From NCBI GenBank assembly GCA_022843265.1, contig JALHNZ010000016.1:1-62254 (forward strand): a stretch of DNA of 62,254 bases, given 5' to 3'. Below the pieces are notes generated by a model. It was given only the letters and a program-made list of their open reading frames with translations. It did not search any database and was not told where the DNA came from. Made by a program: the position numbers and the translations under genes. Positions 48,065-58,600 of the stretch are shown one piece after another (within the stretch, counting starts at the first letter, position 1; each line of letters starts with the position of its first letter). The DNA comes from Gemmatimonadaceae bacterium. Lineage in GTDB: Bacteria; Gemmatimonadota; Gemmatimonadetes; Gemmatimonadales; Gemmatimonadaceae.

Positions 48065-49753
48065 GTGAATCGTACAATCGCACGCAGACAGAGCATGCTT
48101 CTGAGGCGCCGTTCGCTGCCCACAGCGCTGTGCGCGCTGTTGCTCGGTACCGCGGCAACACCGCTGGTCGCGCAGCAAGCCGCACTTCCAAAGCCGGCCA
48201 CGCGCGCGGAGCGCACGAACTATCAGGAAACGTCACATCACGCCGATGTCGTGATGTTTCTCGATTCGCTCGTCAAGATGCGCGCGCCGATTGTGGTGAC
48301 CGAACTGGCGCGTTCAACCAAGGGCAAAGTGGTGCCGCTGGTGATTGCGTCCAAGCCAACGGTGCGAACGCCCGCGCAAGCGCGAGCGCTCGGTCGACCG
48401 ATCGTGTACGTGCAAGCCAACATCCACGCGGGCGAGGTCGAGGGTAAAGAGGCGGTGCAGGCACTGCTGCGCGATCTGTCGTTCGCGCGCGGCGCGACGG
48501 TGCTGGATTCGATCGTGCTGCTCGTGGTGCCGATCTACAACGCCGACGGTAACGATGATTTTGGCGATCAGGCGCGCAATCGTGGTGCGCAGAACGGTCC
48601 CGCGCAGATTGGACTGCGCCCCAATGGCATGGGGCTCGACCTGAATCGCGATTACATCAAGGTGGAAGCGCCGGAGACGCGCGGTACACTCGCGGCGATC
48701 AATGCGTGGGCGCCGGATGTATTCATGGACTTACACACCACCAATGGCAGCTATCACGGCTACCACCTCACGTATTCACCTTCGTTGCATCCCGCCGCAC
48801 CATTGGCGCCGTTCGTTGGTGACACGATGCTTGTGGAAATTCGGTCGCGCATGCAGCAGCGCCACAACTTCCGCATTTTTCCGTACGGCAACTTCACGGG
48901 CGAGTCGGGTCGCGGGTCGCTCACCGACACCATCAAGTCGGCGTTCGTGACGTACGAGCACAAGCCACGTTTCGGCACGAACTACTACGGGTTGCGTGGC
49001 GGCATGTCCATTCTCAGCGAAGCGTTCTCGCACGATCCGTTCAATGTGCGGGTGGCGTCCACGCGCGCGTTTGTGCAGGAAGTGTTGTCGTACGTGGCCG
49101 AGCGTCCGCAGGCGATCAAGGCGCGCGTGGCCACGGGGCGCGCGGCCTCAACGTTTGGCCCGGGGAGAGTGCTTCCTCCAGTCGCGGTTCGGTCGCGATT
49201 CTGGAGTACGCCGGATACGCAGGTTGTACTGGTCGAGGTGCTTGAACGCACCGCTGACAGCACTGCGCGCGACGAACCCGGAATGCCCCTCGGTGTTCGT
49301 CGCACCGGGCGCATGGCGTCGGTTCGCATGCCGGTCGTGGACCGATTTGAAGCCGCGCTCACGCGCACGCCTCCAATGGGTGGCTGGATTCTCACCGCAG
49401 CGGCCGCAGATTCCACGCTTCCCCGACTGCGCGCGCATGGGATACGCGTGGAGCGTGTTGCCACCGCGTACTCCACCAGTGTCGAGGTGTTTACGGTAGA
49501 CAGCATTGCGCGCTCGGCGCGACCGTTCCAGGGCCATCAGGAAGTCACGTTGTCCGGAACGTGGAAGCGCGAAACCCGACAGGTACCAGCGGGCAGCTGG
49601 CGTATTCGGACGGGCACCCCGAACGACCGCCTGGCCATGCTGCTGCTTGAACCGGAAAGCGACGACGGCTTGGTGACCTGGAATTTCATGGATGCGGCCC
49701 TGACGAAGGGGCAGCCGGCGCCGGTCTGGCGCCTCATGACGGCACCGCGGTAG
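48065..49753 (+). CDS. Exported M14-family zinc carboxypeptidase
   Basis: 562 residues from GTG 48065. The signal peptide has an Arg-rich n-region (RTIARRQSMLLRRRS) and a hydrophobic core (ALCALLLGTAATPLVAQQ). The M14 catalytic domain contains VQANIHAGEVEGKEAV (zinc ligands His and Glu in HxxE), DLNRDY and FMDLHTTNGSYHGYHLTYSP (third ligand His). A later Glu in VTYEHKPRFG may act as general base. A C-terminal beta domain follows. Substrate peptides are not predictable. Confidence 0.9.
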   Translation: MNRTIARRQSMLLRRRSLPTALCALLLGTAATPLVAQQAALPKPATRAERTNYQETSHHADVVMFLDSLVKMRAPIVVTELARSTKGKVVPLVIASKPTVRTPAQARALGRPIVYVQANIHAGEVEGKEAVQALLRDLSFARGATVLDSIVLLVVPIYNADGNDDFGDQARNRGAQNGPAQIGLRPNGMGLDLNRDYIKVEAPETRGTLAAINAWAPDVFMDLHTTNGSYHGYHLTYSPSLHPAAPLAPFVGDTMLVEIRSRMQQRHNFRIFPYGNFTGESGRGSLTDTIKSAFVTYEHKPRFGTNYYGLRGGMSILSEAFSHDPFNVRVASTRAFVQEVLSYVAERPQAIKARVATGRAASTFGPGRVLPPVAVRSRFWSTPDTQVVLVEVLERTADSTARDEPGMPLGVRRTGRMASVRMPVVDRFEAALTRTPPMGGWILTAAAADSTLPRLRAHGIRVERVATAYSTSVEVFTVDSIARSARPFQGHQEVTLSGTWKRETRQVPAGSWRIRTGTPNDRLAMLLLEPESDDGLVTWNFMDAALTKGQPAPVWRLMTAPR

Positions 49754-49904
49754 GGCGCGCACCAAGCGCAGAGGCGGACGGGACACGACGAACGCCACCG
49801 GGCCTCGCCACAACGGGGCCCGTTATATTTCCGGCTTGCCCTCGTTCAGGGGGCGGCTCCCAGCGGAGGGCGACGATCGCCTTCTGATCCCGTTTCTTTG
49901 CTCC

Positions 49905-50831
49905 ATGTTGCGTAACTCTCTGCTGTATCTCTCGCGCCAGCAGCGCGTTTTTAATTTCATCCGTGGGAACGGATTTGCGCGGCGCATGGCGTCGCGCTTT
50001 GTCGCCGGCGAAACCATCGCCGCGGCCTGTGACGCCGCCGCGGATCTGAACGCACATGGAATCTCGGCTACGCTCGACCTGTTGGGTGAGAGCGTCACCA
50101 ACGAGGCGGAAGCGCGTGATACCGGACGGCAGTATCTGGAGCTGCTCGATGAAATCCATCGGCGCACGCTGAACTGCAACGTGTCCGTGAAACTCACGGC
50201 ACTCGGCCAGGACATTCGCGACGATGTGTGCATTGATGTGGTGAGCGAGATTCTCAAGCGCGCCGAGCAGTACGACTCGTTCGTGCGGCTGGATATGGAG
50301 TCGAGTGAGTACACGCAGCGCACGATCGACATGTTTGAGCGCGAGTTGTACAGCCGCTATCCCAAGCGCGTGGGCATTGTGCTGCAAAGCGCGCTGCGTC
50401 GTACTCTGGATGATGTGGAGCGCGCGATTGGGCTCGGTGCACGCGTGCGTTTGTGCAAAGGCGCGTACAAGGAACCAGATGCCGTGGCATTTCCCGACAA
50501 GGCCGACGTGGATCGTACATACGTGCAGGCCATGCATCGTTTAATGTCGCGCGGCTACTACCCTGGCCTCGCTACGCACGACGAAGTGATCATCAAGGAA
50601 GCCAAACGTTTTGCACGTGCCGAAGGAATTGCGCCGGAGCGGTTTGAGTTCCAGATGCTCTACGGCGTTCGCCGCGACTTGCAGGAAGCGCTGGTGAGCG
50701 AGGGGTGGCGGGTTCGTGTGTACATTCCGTTTGGCACCCAGTGGTACCCGTATCTCATGCGTCGACTGGCCGAACGCCCTGCAAACATCGCGTTCATGAC
50801 GGGAAACATTGTGAAAGAAGCGTTGCGCTGA
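49905..50831 (+). CDS. Proline dehydrogenase
   Basis: 308 residues, a single-domain PRODH of the PutA TIM-barrel type. LDLLGESVTNEAEARDTGRQYLELL, VSVKLTALGQDI, RVRLCKGAYKEP and EFQMLYGVRRDLQEALVSEGWRVRVYIPFGTQWYPYLMRRLAERPAN are conserved FAD/proline-binding motifs. It oxidises proline to pyrroline-5-carboxylate and feeds electrons to quinone. No P5C dehydrogenase gene is adjacent. ATG 49905 fits the family; the region before it carries a TATATT at 49824-49829 that could be part of the promoter. Confidence 0.93.
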   Translation: MLRNSLLYLSRQQRVFNFIRGNGFARRMASRFVAGETIAAACDAAADLNAHGISATLDLLGESVTNEAEARDTGRQYLELLDEIHRRTLNCNVSVKLTALGQDIRDDVCIDVVSEILKRAEQYDSFVRLDMESSEYTQRTIDMFERELYSRYPKRVGIVLQSALRRTLDDVERAIGLGARVRLCKGAYKEPDAVAFPDKADVDRTYVQAMHRLMSRGYYPGLATHDEVIIKEAKRFARAEGIAPERFEFQMLYGVRRDLQEALVSEGWRVRVYIPFGTQWYPYLMRRLAERPANIAFMTGNIVKEALR

Positions 50832-50910
50832 GGATGCTCTGATCGCGCACAGCGGCCAGCATCTGCCTCCGGACCATGAGGCGGGCGACGAGCGCACACT
50901 GGGCGGCTAC

Positions 50911-51228
50911 ATGGCCGTGCACGCGCGTCCCGCGGCGTTTGAAGGAATTGATGGTGCGTCGTATTCTGCCGACGTACTCACCGACATCACCGACGACGCC
51001 AACGCGCCGTGGGGTGCCTACCTGTTCTTCCTGCGATGGAGCCGTGGCGAGCCGGAAGCCACCGGTCATCTGGAGTCGCCCTTTCTCGTGCGTGGACACA
51101 GTGAGGAAGCCGTGCGGCGCGCCGTGGGTGAGATGTCGCTGCTCGTGGTAAAAGCCACGCTTGACGGACTCATTCGCGCACAGCGCGACGATGCTGTTCC
51201 CAACACTGGCTCGACGGACGCACGCTGA
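50911..51228 (+). CDS. Small hypothetical protein between proline dehydrogenase and rsgA
   Basis: 105 residues from ATG 50911. The first residues MAVHARPAAFEGIDGASYSADVL and GAYLFFLRWSRGEPEATGHLESPFL read like a compact alpha/beta protein. The frame is open and coding-like for another 24 codons upstream (HSGQHLPPDHEAGDERTLGGY) to CTG 50839, which has GAGG 5 nt before it, so the real start may be a rare CTG. The TGA overlaps the rsgA ATG (TGATG at 51226-51230), indicating coupling. The family was not recognised. Confidence 0.7.
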   Translation: MAVHARPAAFEGIDGASYSADVLTDITDDANAPWGAYLFFLRWSRGEPEATGHLESPFLVRGHSEEAVRRAVGEMSLLVVKATLDGLIRAQRDDAVPNTGSTDAR

Positions 51229-52205
51229 TGACGACACAAGGTACGGTTCTCTCTGGCACCGGCGGCGTGTGGCGTGTGTTGCTCGCGACCGGCGAAAGCG
51301 TTGACGCGTCCCTCCGCGGTCGGCTCAAAAAGCAGGAAGAGCAGGGCAGTACGCCGCGTGTATCACTCGGTCATGCCTCGCGTGCGCCCGAGACGTCGCT
51401 CAAGTTGGCGGTGGGTGATGAAGTGGATGTTGAACCGGATGCAAGCGGCGCCGCGTGGTCGATTTCGGCCATTCACCCGCGTCGATCCAAGCTGGCCCGA
51501 CGCGCGCCGGGTCGCGCGATTGGCGAACGAGTCGTAGTCGCCAATATCGATCAGGTTGTGGTGGTGTTTGCGGCAGCGAATCCGGATCCGCATCCACGCA
51601 TGCTTGATCGATTCCTGGTGATTGCCGAGTCAAACAGTTTGAGCGCGCGCATTGTTGTGAACAAATGCGATCTTGTCGCTGAGGCAGGTGCGCGTCGAAT
51701 CTTCGGCGACTACGAGAAGGCCGGATATCCGGTGCACTACACAAGTGTTGTCACGGGCAACGGACTCGAGGAGCTGAGAGAGACCGTCCAGGGGCGCGTG
51801 TCGGCGTTGTCCGGCCCGTCCGGTGTGGGCAAGTCGTCCCTCATGAACGCGCTATTTCCGGGTCTCAATCTGCGTGTGGGCGCGATCAGCGAAAGCGTGA
51901 ACAAGGGACGGCACACTACGGTTGGTGCGCTGCTGTATCCACTGCCCGGTGGCGGCTTTGTGGCGGATACGCCCGGGCTGCGCGAAGTGGGGCTGTGGGG
52001 CATTTCCATGCGAGAGGTGGCGGCCTGTTTTCCAGAGCTGTTGCCGTATCTGGACAACTGTCGCTTTGCTGACTGTACGCACCTGGTCGAGCCCGGGTGC
52101 GCGGTGCGCGAGGCGGTGAATGCAGGCGATGTGAGCAAGGCGCGATGGGAGAGCTACGCCAAACTGCGCGATGAGCTGTCGAGCGCTCCCGCCGCGGGGC
52201 GGTAG
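51228..52205 (+). CDS. rsgA: Ribosome small-subunit-dependent GTPase RsgA
   Basis: 325 residues. An N-terminal OB-fold domain (VWRVLLATGESVDASLRGRLK) precedes a circularly permuted GTPase: NKCD (G4) comes before GPSGVGKSS (G1), GRHTTVG (G2) and DTPG (G3). The C-terminal zinc module has C-x4-C-x-H-x5-C (CRFADCTHLVEPGC). It checks late maturation of the 30S subunit and releases assembly factors. The start is translationally coupled to the preceding small gene. Confidence 0.96.
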   Translation: MTTQGTVLSGTGGVWRVLLATGESVDASLRGRLKKQEEQGSTPRVSLGHASRAPETSLKLAVGDEVDVEPDASGAAWSISAIHPRRSKLARRAPGRAIGERVVVANIDQVVVVFAAANPDPHPRMLDRFLVIAESNSLSARIVVNKCDLVAEAGARRIFGDYEKAGYPVHYTSVVTGNGLEELRETVQGRVSALSGPSGVGKSSLMNALFPGLNLRVGAISESVNKGRHTTVGALLYPLPGGGFVADTPGLREVGLWGISMREVAACFPELLPYLDNCRFADCTHLVEPGCAVREAVNAGDVSKARWESYAKLRDELSSAPAAGR

Positions 52206-52300
52206 CACCTCCGCCCTCCCACAAACCTGTTTTTCGCTGCACCTTACGCATGCACTGGAGCTCGCTCAACCTCGTTGACACTCGAGTTTAAGGATCCGGC

Positions 52301-54580
52301 ATGGACGTGCAGAGCGTGGAATGGTTGCAGGCGATGGACGTGGCCGTTGTCGTGCACGATCCGTCGGGACGCATCATCTTTTCCAATCAGCACGCGCAGG
52401 ATTTGCTCGGTGTGCCTTCGAGTCAACTGATTGGCATGACGTCGCTCGACGAGCACTGGAGTGCGATTGACGTGGACGGCCGCACCGTTCCGGGTGATCA
52501 ACATCCCGTCATGCAGGTGCTCGCCACTGGGCAGGCCGTGCGCGACACGGTACTTGGTGTGGTGCGCGGCGAGCGACCGGAGCGCATCTGGCTGCTCATT
52601 TCTGCCAAACCAATACGCGACGCGCAGGGAACGATACAGCAGGTTGTCGTGACCTTCACCGATGTCACGGCAGCGCAGCGTGCACTGCAACAATCGGAAG
52701 CCACGTACCGCTCGGTGATTCGTTCCATGTCCGAAGGTGTCGTGCTGCACAATGCAGATGGTTCAATTCGCGAATGCAACGCGTCTGCGGAAAAGGCGCT
52801 CGGTCTGACACTCGAACAGATGGCGGGCCGGTCACCGCTCGACCCGCGCTGGCGACTGGAGAAACCCGACGGAACACCAATCGCGAATCACGAGATTCCC
52901 TCCGAGATTACGCGCGCCACCGGACAACCATGCCAGAATGTGTTGCTCGGTGTGCAGCGGCCCAGTGGTGAGCGAGCGTGGCTGAGTGTGAGCACAGATC
53001 CACTGCGCGATCCTGCCGACGAAACATTGGCCGGTGTCGTGGCCACCTTCGCCGATGTCACTGCCGAACGTGAAGTCCGCCTGCAACTGGAGTCGAGTCG
53101 CGCCAACCTCACGCGCGTACTGGATGCGCTGCCGGGCGTGTTGTTTCAGGTGGAAGTGACCGACGCGCAGACCGTCAACATTCCGTTCGTGGGTGGGCGC
53201 ATCCATGATTTGCTCGGCGTAACGAAGGAGCGACTCCAGACGGAACCGGAGCTTATGCGTGCGGTCGTGGATCCTGAGGAACGCGCACGAATGCTGCAGG
53301 CACTCGTGGCAACGCGCGCCCGCGAAGGTGGTGACGCCAGGCCATTTGATCGTGAGTTCATGATTACGCGTCCGTCGGGTGAGACACGGTGGGTGCGCGC
53401 GCACGTGGTGCCATCAGACGCGGGCGCAGGGCAGCTGTACACCGGCGTGCTGCTAGACGTGACAGAAGCCCATGCACTCGCCGATGGACTTCGCACCACA
53501 CAGCGGCGCGAGGTCCTTGGAGATCTCGCTGCAGGCGTAGCGCACAACTTCAACAACCTCCTGGCCGTGATTCTGCCGAACGTGGAGTTGGCGGCCGCGC
53601 AGACCACCGATGAAACGCGTGAGCTGCTGGATGAGGCTGGGGTGGCGGCGCGCAACGCGGCGGACCTTGTGCGCCAGATGCTGGCCTTTGGTCGACGGGG
53701 AACGTTCACCGATGTCGTGGCGGACTCTGTGGATCTGGTGCCGCTGGTGCGCGAAGCGGTGGGCATGTGTCGTCGCACGTTTGACCGAGCCATCGTGGTG
53801 GACGCGTCTGTGGAGGTACCGCACGCATTCGTTCGCGGTACGACCGGTCCCGTGCAGCAGGTGTTGCTCAATCTGTTGCTGAACGCGCGCGATGCCGTGC
53901 AGGGGCGCGCTGATCCACGAATTACGGCACGGCTTTACACAAGCGACGGGTACGTCACCTTTGAAGTGCATGACAACGGCGTCGGCATGAATGACGACGT
54001 GCGTCGACGCGTGGGCGAACCGTTTTTCACAACCAAAGCGGCGGGCCGCGGAACGGGCCTTGGCCTCGCTTCTGCGTTCGCAACCATCCGCGAATCCCAC
54101 GGTCGGTGGATTGTTGAATCCACGATCGATGTGGGTTCCACCATTCGAGTTGACCTACCTGCCGTGGACGGCCCCGTGCCCGCACGCACCACACCGACTC
54201 AGGCCAGCAATGCACTGCCTGTCCTTCGCATCCTGGTGGTGGACGACGAACCGCTCGTTCGCAAAGCCATCACGCGCCAACTCCGCATGGTTGGTGCCGT
54301 CGTGGATGAGGCCGCAGACGGAGCGGCCGCATTGGCGCATCTCGCAGAGATCAGCGAAGGGCGCGCGCCACGGATCGACTTGTTGATTCTTGACCTCTCC
54401 ATGCCGGGGCTCGGAGGTCGCGCTGTGCTTGAGCGCGTGGTGCACAACTGGCCTGAGCTGCCGGTCATGATTGTTACCGGGGACCCCGGCGAAGGTGCGC
54501 TCCAGGGGGCGTGGGCGGTACTGCAGAAACCAGTGCGATTGGAACAGCTCACGGCACAACTGCAGCAGCTGGTGCGTTGA
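52301..54580 (+). CDS. Hybrid sensor histidine kinase, PAS-PAS-PAS-HisKA-HATPase-REC
   Basis: 759 residues and no membrane segment. Three PAS/PAC units: about 5-125 (HDPSGRIIFSNQHAQDLLG), 135-255 (HNADGSIRECNASAEKALGL) and 268-385 (RFxITRPSGETRWVRAH-type PAC end). The H-box AGVAHNFNNLLAVILPN carries the phospho-His. HATPase motifs NLLLNARDAV, DNGVGM and GRGTGLGLA follow. The receiver has VVDDE, LLILDLSMPGLGG (phospho-Asp) and a terminal Lys in LQKPVR. It resembles the kinase at 6428-9241 in layout but lacks GAF. Output partners are not encoded nearby. Confidence 0.92.
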   Translation: MDVQSVEWLQAMDVAVVVHDPSGRIIFSNQHAQDLLGVPSSQLIGMTSLDEHWSAIDVDGRTVPGDQHPVMQVLATGQAVRDTVLGVVRGERPERIWLLISAKPIRDAQGTIQQVVVTFTDVTAAQRALQQSEATYRSVIRSMSEGVVLHNADGSIRECNASAEKALGLTLEQMAGRSPLDPRWRLEKPDGTPIANHEIPSEITRATGQPCQNVLLGVQRPSGERAWLSVSTDPLRDPADETLAGVVATFADVTAEREVRLQLESSRANLTRVLDALPGVLFQVEVTDAQTVNIPFVGGRIHDLLGVTKERLQTEPELMRAVVDPEERARMLQALVATRAREGGDARPFDREFMITRPSGETRWVRAHVVPSDAGAGQLYTGVLLDVTEAHALADGLRTTQRREVLGDLAAGVAHNFNNLLAVILPNVELAAAQTTDETRELLDEAGVAARNAADLVRQMLAFGRRGTFTDVVADSVDLVPLVREAVGMCRRTFDRAIVVDASVEVPHAFVRGTTGPVQQVLLNLLLNARDAVQGRADPRITARLYTSDGYVTFEVHDNGVGMNDDVRRRVGEPFFTTKAAGRGTGLGLASAFATIRESHGRWIVESTIDVGSTIRVDLPAVDGPVPARTTPTQASNALPVLRILVVDDEPLVRKAITRQLRMVGAVVDEAADGAAALAHLAEISEGRAPRIDLLILDLSMPGLGGRAVLERVVHNWPELPVMIVTGDPGEGALQGAWAVLQKPVRLEQLTAQLQQLVR

Positions 54581-54648
54581 CAGCGCTGCCGCGCGTGACT
54601 TGAGTACACACTCGCCGTGATGCTCGTACCCGAAGAGAGACCGTTCAT

Positions 54649-55584
54649 ATGACTGTTGCGCACACGCTCGTTGCCGGCCAGGGACTGACGACTACCAAAG
54701 CCCCGTACATCGAAAACGCTGTCGCGAACGGCGAGATGTATATCGAGCAGCCGTATGAGCTCTATTCGGCGGATAATCACGACGCGTGGCAGCGCCTGTA
54801 CGCGCGCATGCAGGATCGGTGGACACGCTACGCCAACCCGCGATTCCTCGATGGACTGGCCACGCTCTGTTTTGAGCCCACGCACGTTCCGCGACTCGAA
54901 GACGTCAACAAGTTCATGGCGCCGCGCACCGGATTTCGTGCGAAGGCCGTGAGCGGTTTTGTACCGGCCTTTAATTTTTTCGACTGTCTGAGCCGCCGCG
55001 AGTTTCCGACCACCATCACCATTCGCGATGGTTCGTCACTCGACTATCTGCCCGAACCTGACATTTTTCACGACATTGCCGGCCATGTGCCCATGCACAC
55101 CGACCCGGCGTTCGCGGAGACACTGGTACGGTTCGGTGCCTGCGCACATCTGGCCGCGGAAATGGTCAGCCGCGTAAGTGACCCCACCGAGCAGCATCGT
55201 CGGCTCAGCAGCATTCAAAACGCGCTGCAGCGGTTCTTCTGGTTTACGGTGGAGTTCGGGTTAATGCGCGGCAGTGCCGTCGACGAACTCAAGGTGTATG
55301 GCTCGGGTCTGCTGTCGTCGTACGGTGAAATTGTACACAGTGTGGAAAGTCCCTCAGTACAGCGGTATCCGCTGCAACTGGAGTGGGTGATCAACCAGCA
55401 CTTTGAGATTGATCACTATCAACCGCTGCTGTTCGTGGTGAACGACTTCGAACATTTGTACGAGTTAGTCGGTCAGCTTGAGGCGTGGATGAAATCCGGG
55501 AAGCTCGACAACGTCACACCCGGCTGGCGCCAGATGAGTGAAGCAGACGTGCAGAGCTTTCTCACCGCCAGCTTGAACCGCTAA
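54649..55584 (+). CDS. phhA: Phenylalanine-4-hydroxylase (tetrahydropterin- and iron-dependent)
   Basis: 311 residues, bacterial catalytic-domain-only size. The iron ligands are His141 and His146 in PDIFHDIAGHVPMH and the Glu in FWFTVEFGL. PRTGFRAKAVSGFVPAFNFFDCLSRREFPTTI forms the pterin and substrate side. It hydroxylates phenylalanine to tyrosine. No pterin-4a-carbinolamine dehydratase gene is adjacent. A TTGAGT box lies about 50 bp before the start and AGAGA about 10 nt before it. Confidence 0.95.
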   Translation: MTVAHTLVAGQGLTTTKAPYIENAVANGEMYIEQPYELYSADNHDAWQRLYARMQDRWTRYANPRFLDGLATLCFEPTHVPRLEDVNKFMAPRTGFRAKAVSGFVPAFNFFDCLSRREFPTTITIRDGSSLDYLPEPDIFHDIAGHVPMHTDPAFAETLVRFGACAHLAAEMVSRVSDPTEQHRRLSSIQNALQRFFWFTVEFGLMRGSAVDELKVYGSGLLSSYGEIVHSVESPSVQRYPLQLEWVINQHFEIDHYQPLLFVVNDFEHLYELVGQLEAWMKSGKLDNVTPGWRQMSEADVQSFLTASLNR

Positions 55585-55621
55585 GCCTGTTGTGTGATCG
55601 TGCAGCGTAGCAACGGAATCC

Positions 55622-58600
55622 GTGGAGCGGGTGTCTGATGTAACGACACCCCCTGCGGACACACCGTTTCATCCCGATCCGGAACTCCGCCGTCCCTGCC
55701 GCGTAGGGACCCCGATGCCCCGCGCCTTCACACTCCCCATCGACCTCGGCCCCGCCTACCGCATCGAGCGTGAACTTGGTGGCGGTGGCATGAGTCGTGT
55801 CTTCCTCGCCACGGAGTTGGCGCTTGGACGGCACGTGGCGGTGAAAGTGTTGCCGCCCGAATTGTCGCAGGGCGTGAGCCAGGAGCGCTTCCGCCGAGAG
55901 ATTCAAATGGCGGCCTCGTTGCAGCACCCGCACATCGTTCCGTTGCTTGCGGCTGGTGATGCAGGCGGCGCGCTGTACTACACCATGCCCATGGTAGACG
56001 GCGAGTCGCTGCGCGAGGTGTTCAAGCGCGAGGAGCGGCCGGCGGTTGCCGATGTCGTGCGAATACTGCATGACGTGGCGGAAGCGCTGGACTACGCGCA
56101 CAGTCGCGGCGTGGTGCATCGCGACATCAAGCCGGACAACGTGCTGCTGGTCAATGGTGCGCACGCGCTGGTCGTGGATTTTGGTGTGGCCAAGGCCATC
56201 ACGAGCGCCCGTGATGCGGATCTCCCCGCGCCGCACGTGGGCAACCAGACGCTCACCTCGCAGGGGATCGCGCTGGGCACGCCATCCTACATGGCGCCGG
56301 AGCAGGCCGCGGCAGATCCGAACGCCGATCATCGCATGGACATCTATGCGGTTGGCGCGCTCGGTTATGAAATGTTGCGCGGTGCGCCACTTTTTTCCGG
56401 GATGTCGCCGGCGAGTGTGCTGGCGGCGCAGGTGTCAAAGCAGCCGGAGCCGTTGGAGCGTGAAGCACACGTGCCGGAATCGCTGTATGCAGTAATTGAA
56501 CGGTGCCTCGCCAAGTTGCCAGATGATCGCTATGCGTCCGCTGCGGAGCTGGCGCTGGCGTTGGCCGATGTGAATACGGATCTGGTGCTGCGTACACCGA
56601 CCGGCGGAGGGTCGCGCGTATCGCGCCACACGGCGACCCGCGCATCGGTCACCACGCCGCGCCCGCGCCCGCGCTGGCGGGTCTTCGCCGAGGTGGCGGT
56701 TGCGTTTGTGGCGATCGCGGCACTGGGATCGTTTGTGCGCGACGGATTTTCGCGCGGGATTGTAGACGGCACCACATTGCGGGAACGCGACGAAGTGCTC
56801 GTCGCCAACTTCGCCGATGCGGGCAGTGGGCTGGGCGCGGTGGTCAGTGACGCACTGCGTACCGATCTCACACAGTCCACGCTCGTTCGTGTTGTGCAAC
56901 CGGTGGCGGTGAGCGACGCGCTGGAACGCATGCAGCGCGAGCCAACGGCTGCCGTGGATTCGTCGCTGGCGCGGGAAGTCGCACTGCGCGAGGGCATTCC
57001 CGCGTACGTAGTCGGTGATGTCGTCCCGGTGGGTCGTGGCTTTCAGCTCACGGCGCGCTTGATCAGCGCGGATAGTGGGCTGGTGCTGGCGGCTGTGCGC
57101 GAGTCCGCGTCTGACTCGAGCGAGGTGATTGGCGCCATCGACAAGTTGTCCAAAGGGCTTCGCCGAATTCTGGGCGAGTCGATGCGCTCGTTGAGCGGCG
57201 CGCCGCCACTCGACCGCGTCACCACGCCATCGCTCGAAGCACTCCGCCGTTACACACAGGCCGTGGCGGCGGTTGATGTGCAGGGTGACTACCCGCGCGG
57301 ATATCGGTTGCTTGAAGAAGCGATCGCGCTTGATCCGAACTTCGCCATGGCGATGCGCAAGTTGTCCGCCGCGCTTTCGAACCGAGGGCAACAACCCGAG
57401 CGCGCGCGCGAACTGTTGTCGCGGGCCATGGAACACCGTGATCGACTGACGCCGGTGGAAGCGCACCTGCTTGAGGGCAGCTGGTACTCCGCGGCTGGTC
57501 CGCAGCGCGATGAGCGTCGTGCGATGGCGGCGTACGATGCGGTCATTGCGCTTGACTCCACTGACAAGCGTGCACTCAACAATCTTGCGATCCTGCACAT
57601 GGATCGTGGAGACTACGCACGGGCAGAAGTGTTGCTTCGCCGAGCCGTTGATGGTTCCGCGAGCGCGCTGCAAATGAGCAACCTGGTGGAAGCACAGGCT
57701 GCTCAGGGCAAACTCGTTGATGCGCGGGCGACGGCTGATCAGTTTCTCGCGCGTTTCCCATCCCATCCGATGGCGCACACGGCGTCGGCGAGTGTGTCGT
57801 ATGCGCTCGGTGATCTTGACGGCACAGAGCGCTCACTGCTCGAGTTGCGCCGCATTGGCGACAACGATCTGGGTGTGCGGCGCATGGCAGACGGATCGCT
57901 GTCCGCGCTGTTTCTGATGCGTGGTCGACTGGCGGCCGCAGACTCCACGATTCAGGCGTACATGCGCGCCGACCCGGATGTTGAACCTCGCACCGCCATG
58001 GCGGTGGAAACGCGGCGTGCAATAACACGCGCCTGGTTTCTCGGTGACGCGTCGGGCGCCGCGCGACAGCTCGATGCGGTCCGGGCGCAGCTTGCATCGA
58101 ACAACGATACGGCGGCTACGGGCTACGCACCGCTCCTGATGTTGTCGCGCGCGTACGCACTGTCGGGGCGCACCGAGCGAGCGCGTGAGTTGCTACGCGA
58201 CTATCGTCGGCGTGCTGATGGAAATGGCGGTGCAGACAGTGTTGCCGTGGCGATCACCGAGGCGGAGATCGCGCTCCAGTCACGCGATTACGCGCGCGCC
58301 GTCGCGCTCGTTCGTGACTTCCCAGGATTCCAGCGCTGCCCACATTGTCTTGATGGCGAACAGGCGCGCGTGTATGACATGGCTGGAGACACTGACTCCG
58401 CGCTCGTACGCTACGGTGCGTTTGTGCAGCAGTTTCGCTGGTCGCAGCTCGAAGAGGACGTGTTCCTGTTTGGACCGGCGCTCAAGCGGTTGGGTGAAAT
58501 GCATGAAGAGCGCGGCCAAAAGGAGCAGGCCGCAGGTTACTACGTGCGATTCCTTGATCTGTACGCACGCGCTGATCGTGAGCTGCAGCCGCAGGTGGAA

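Noticed and set aside
56435..57778. Minus-strand open frame of 447 codons inside the Ser/Thr kinase gene
   Set aside because: It lies wholly within a well-supported kinase-TPR gene and has no recognisable domain.
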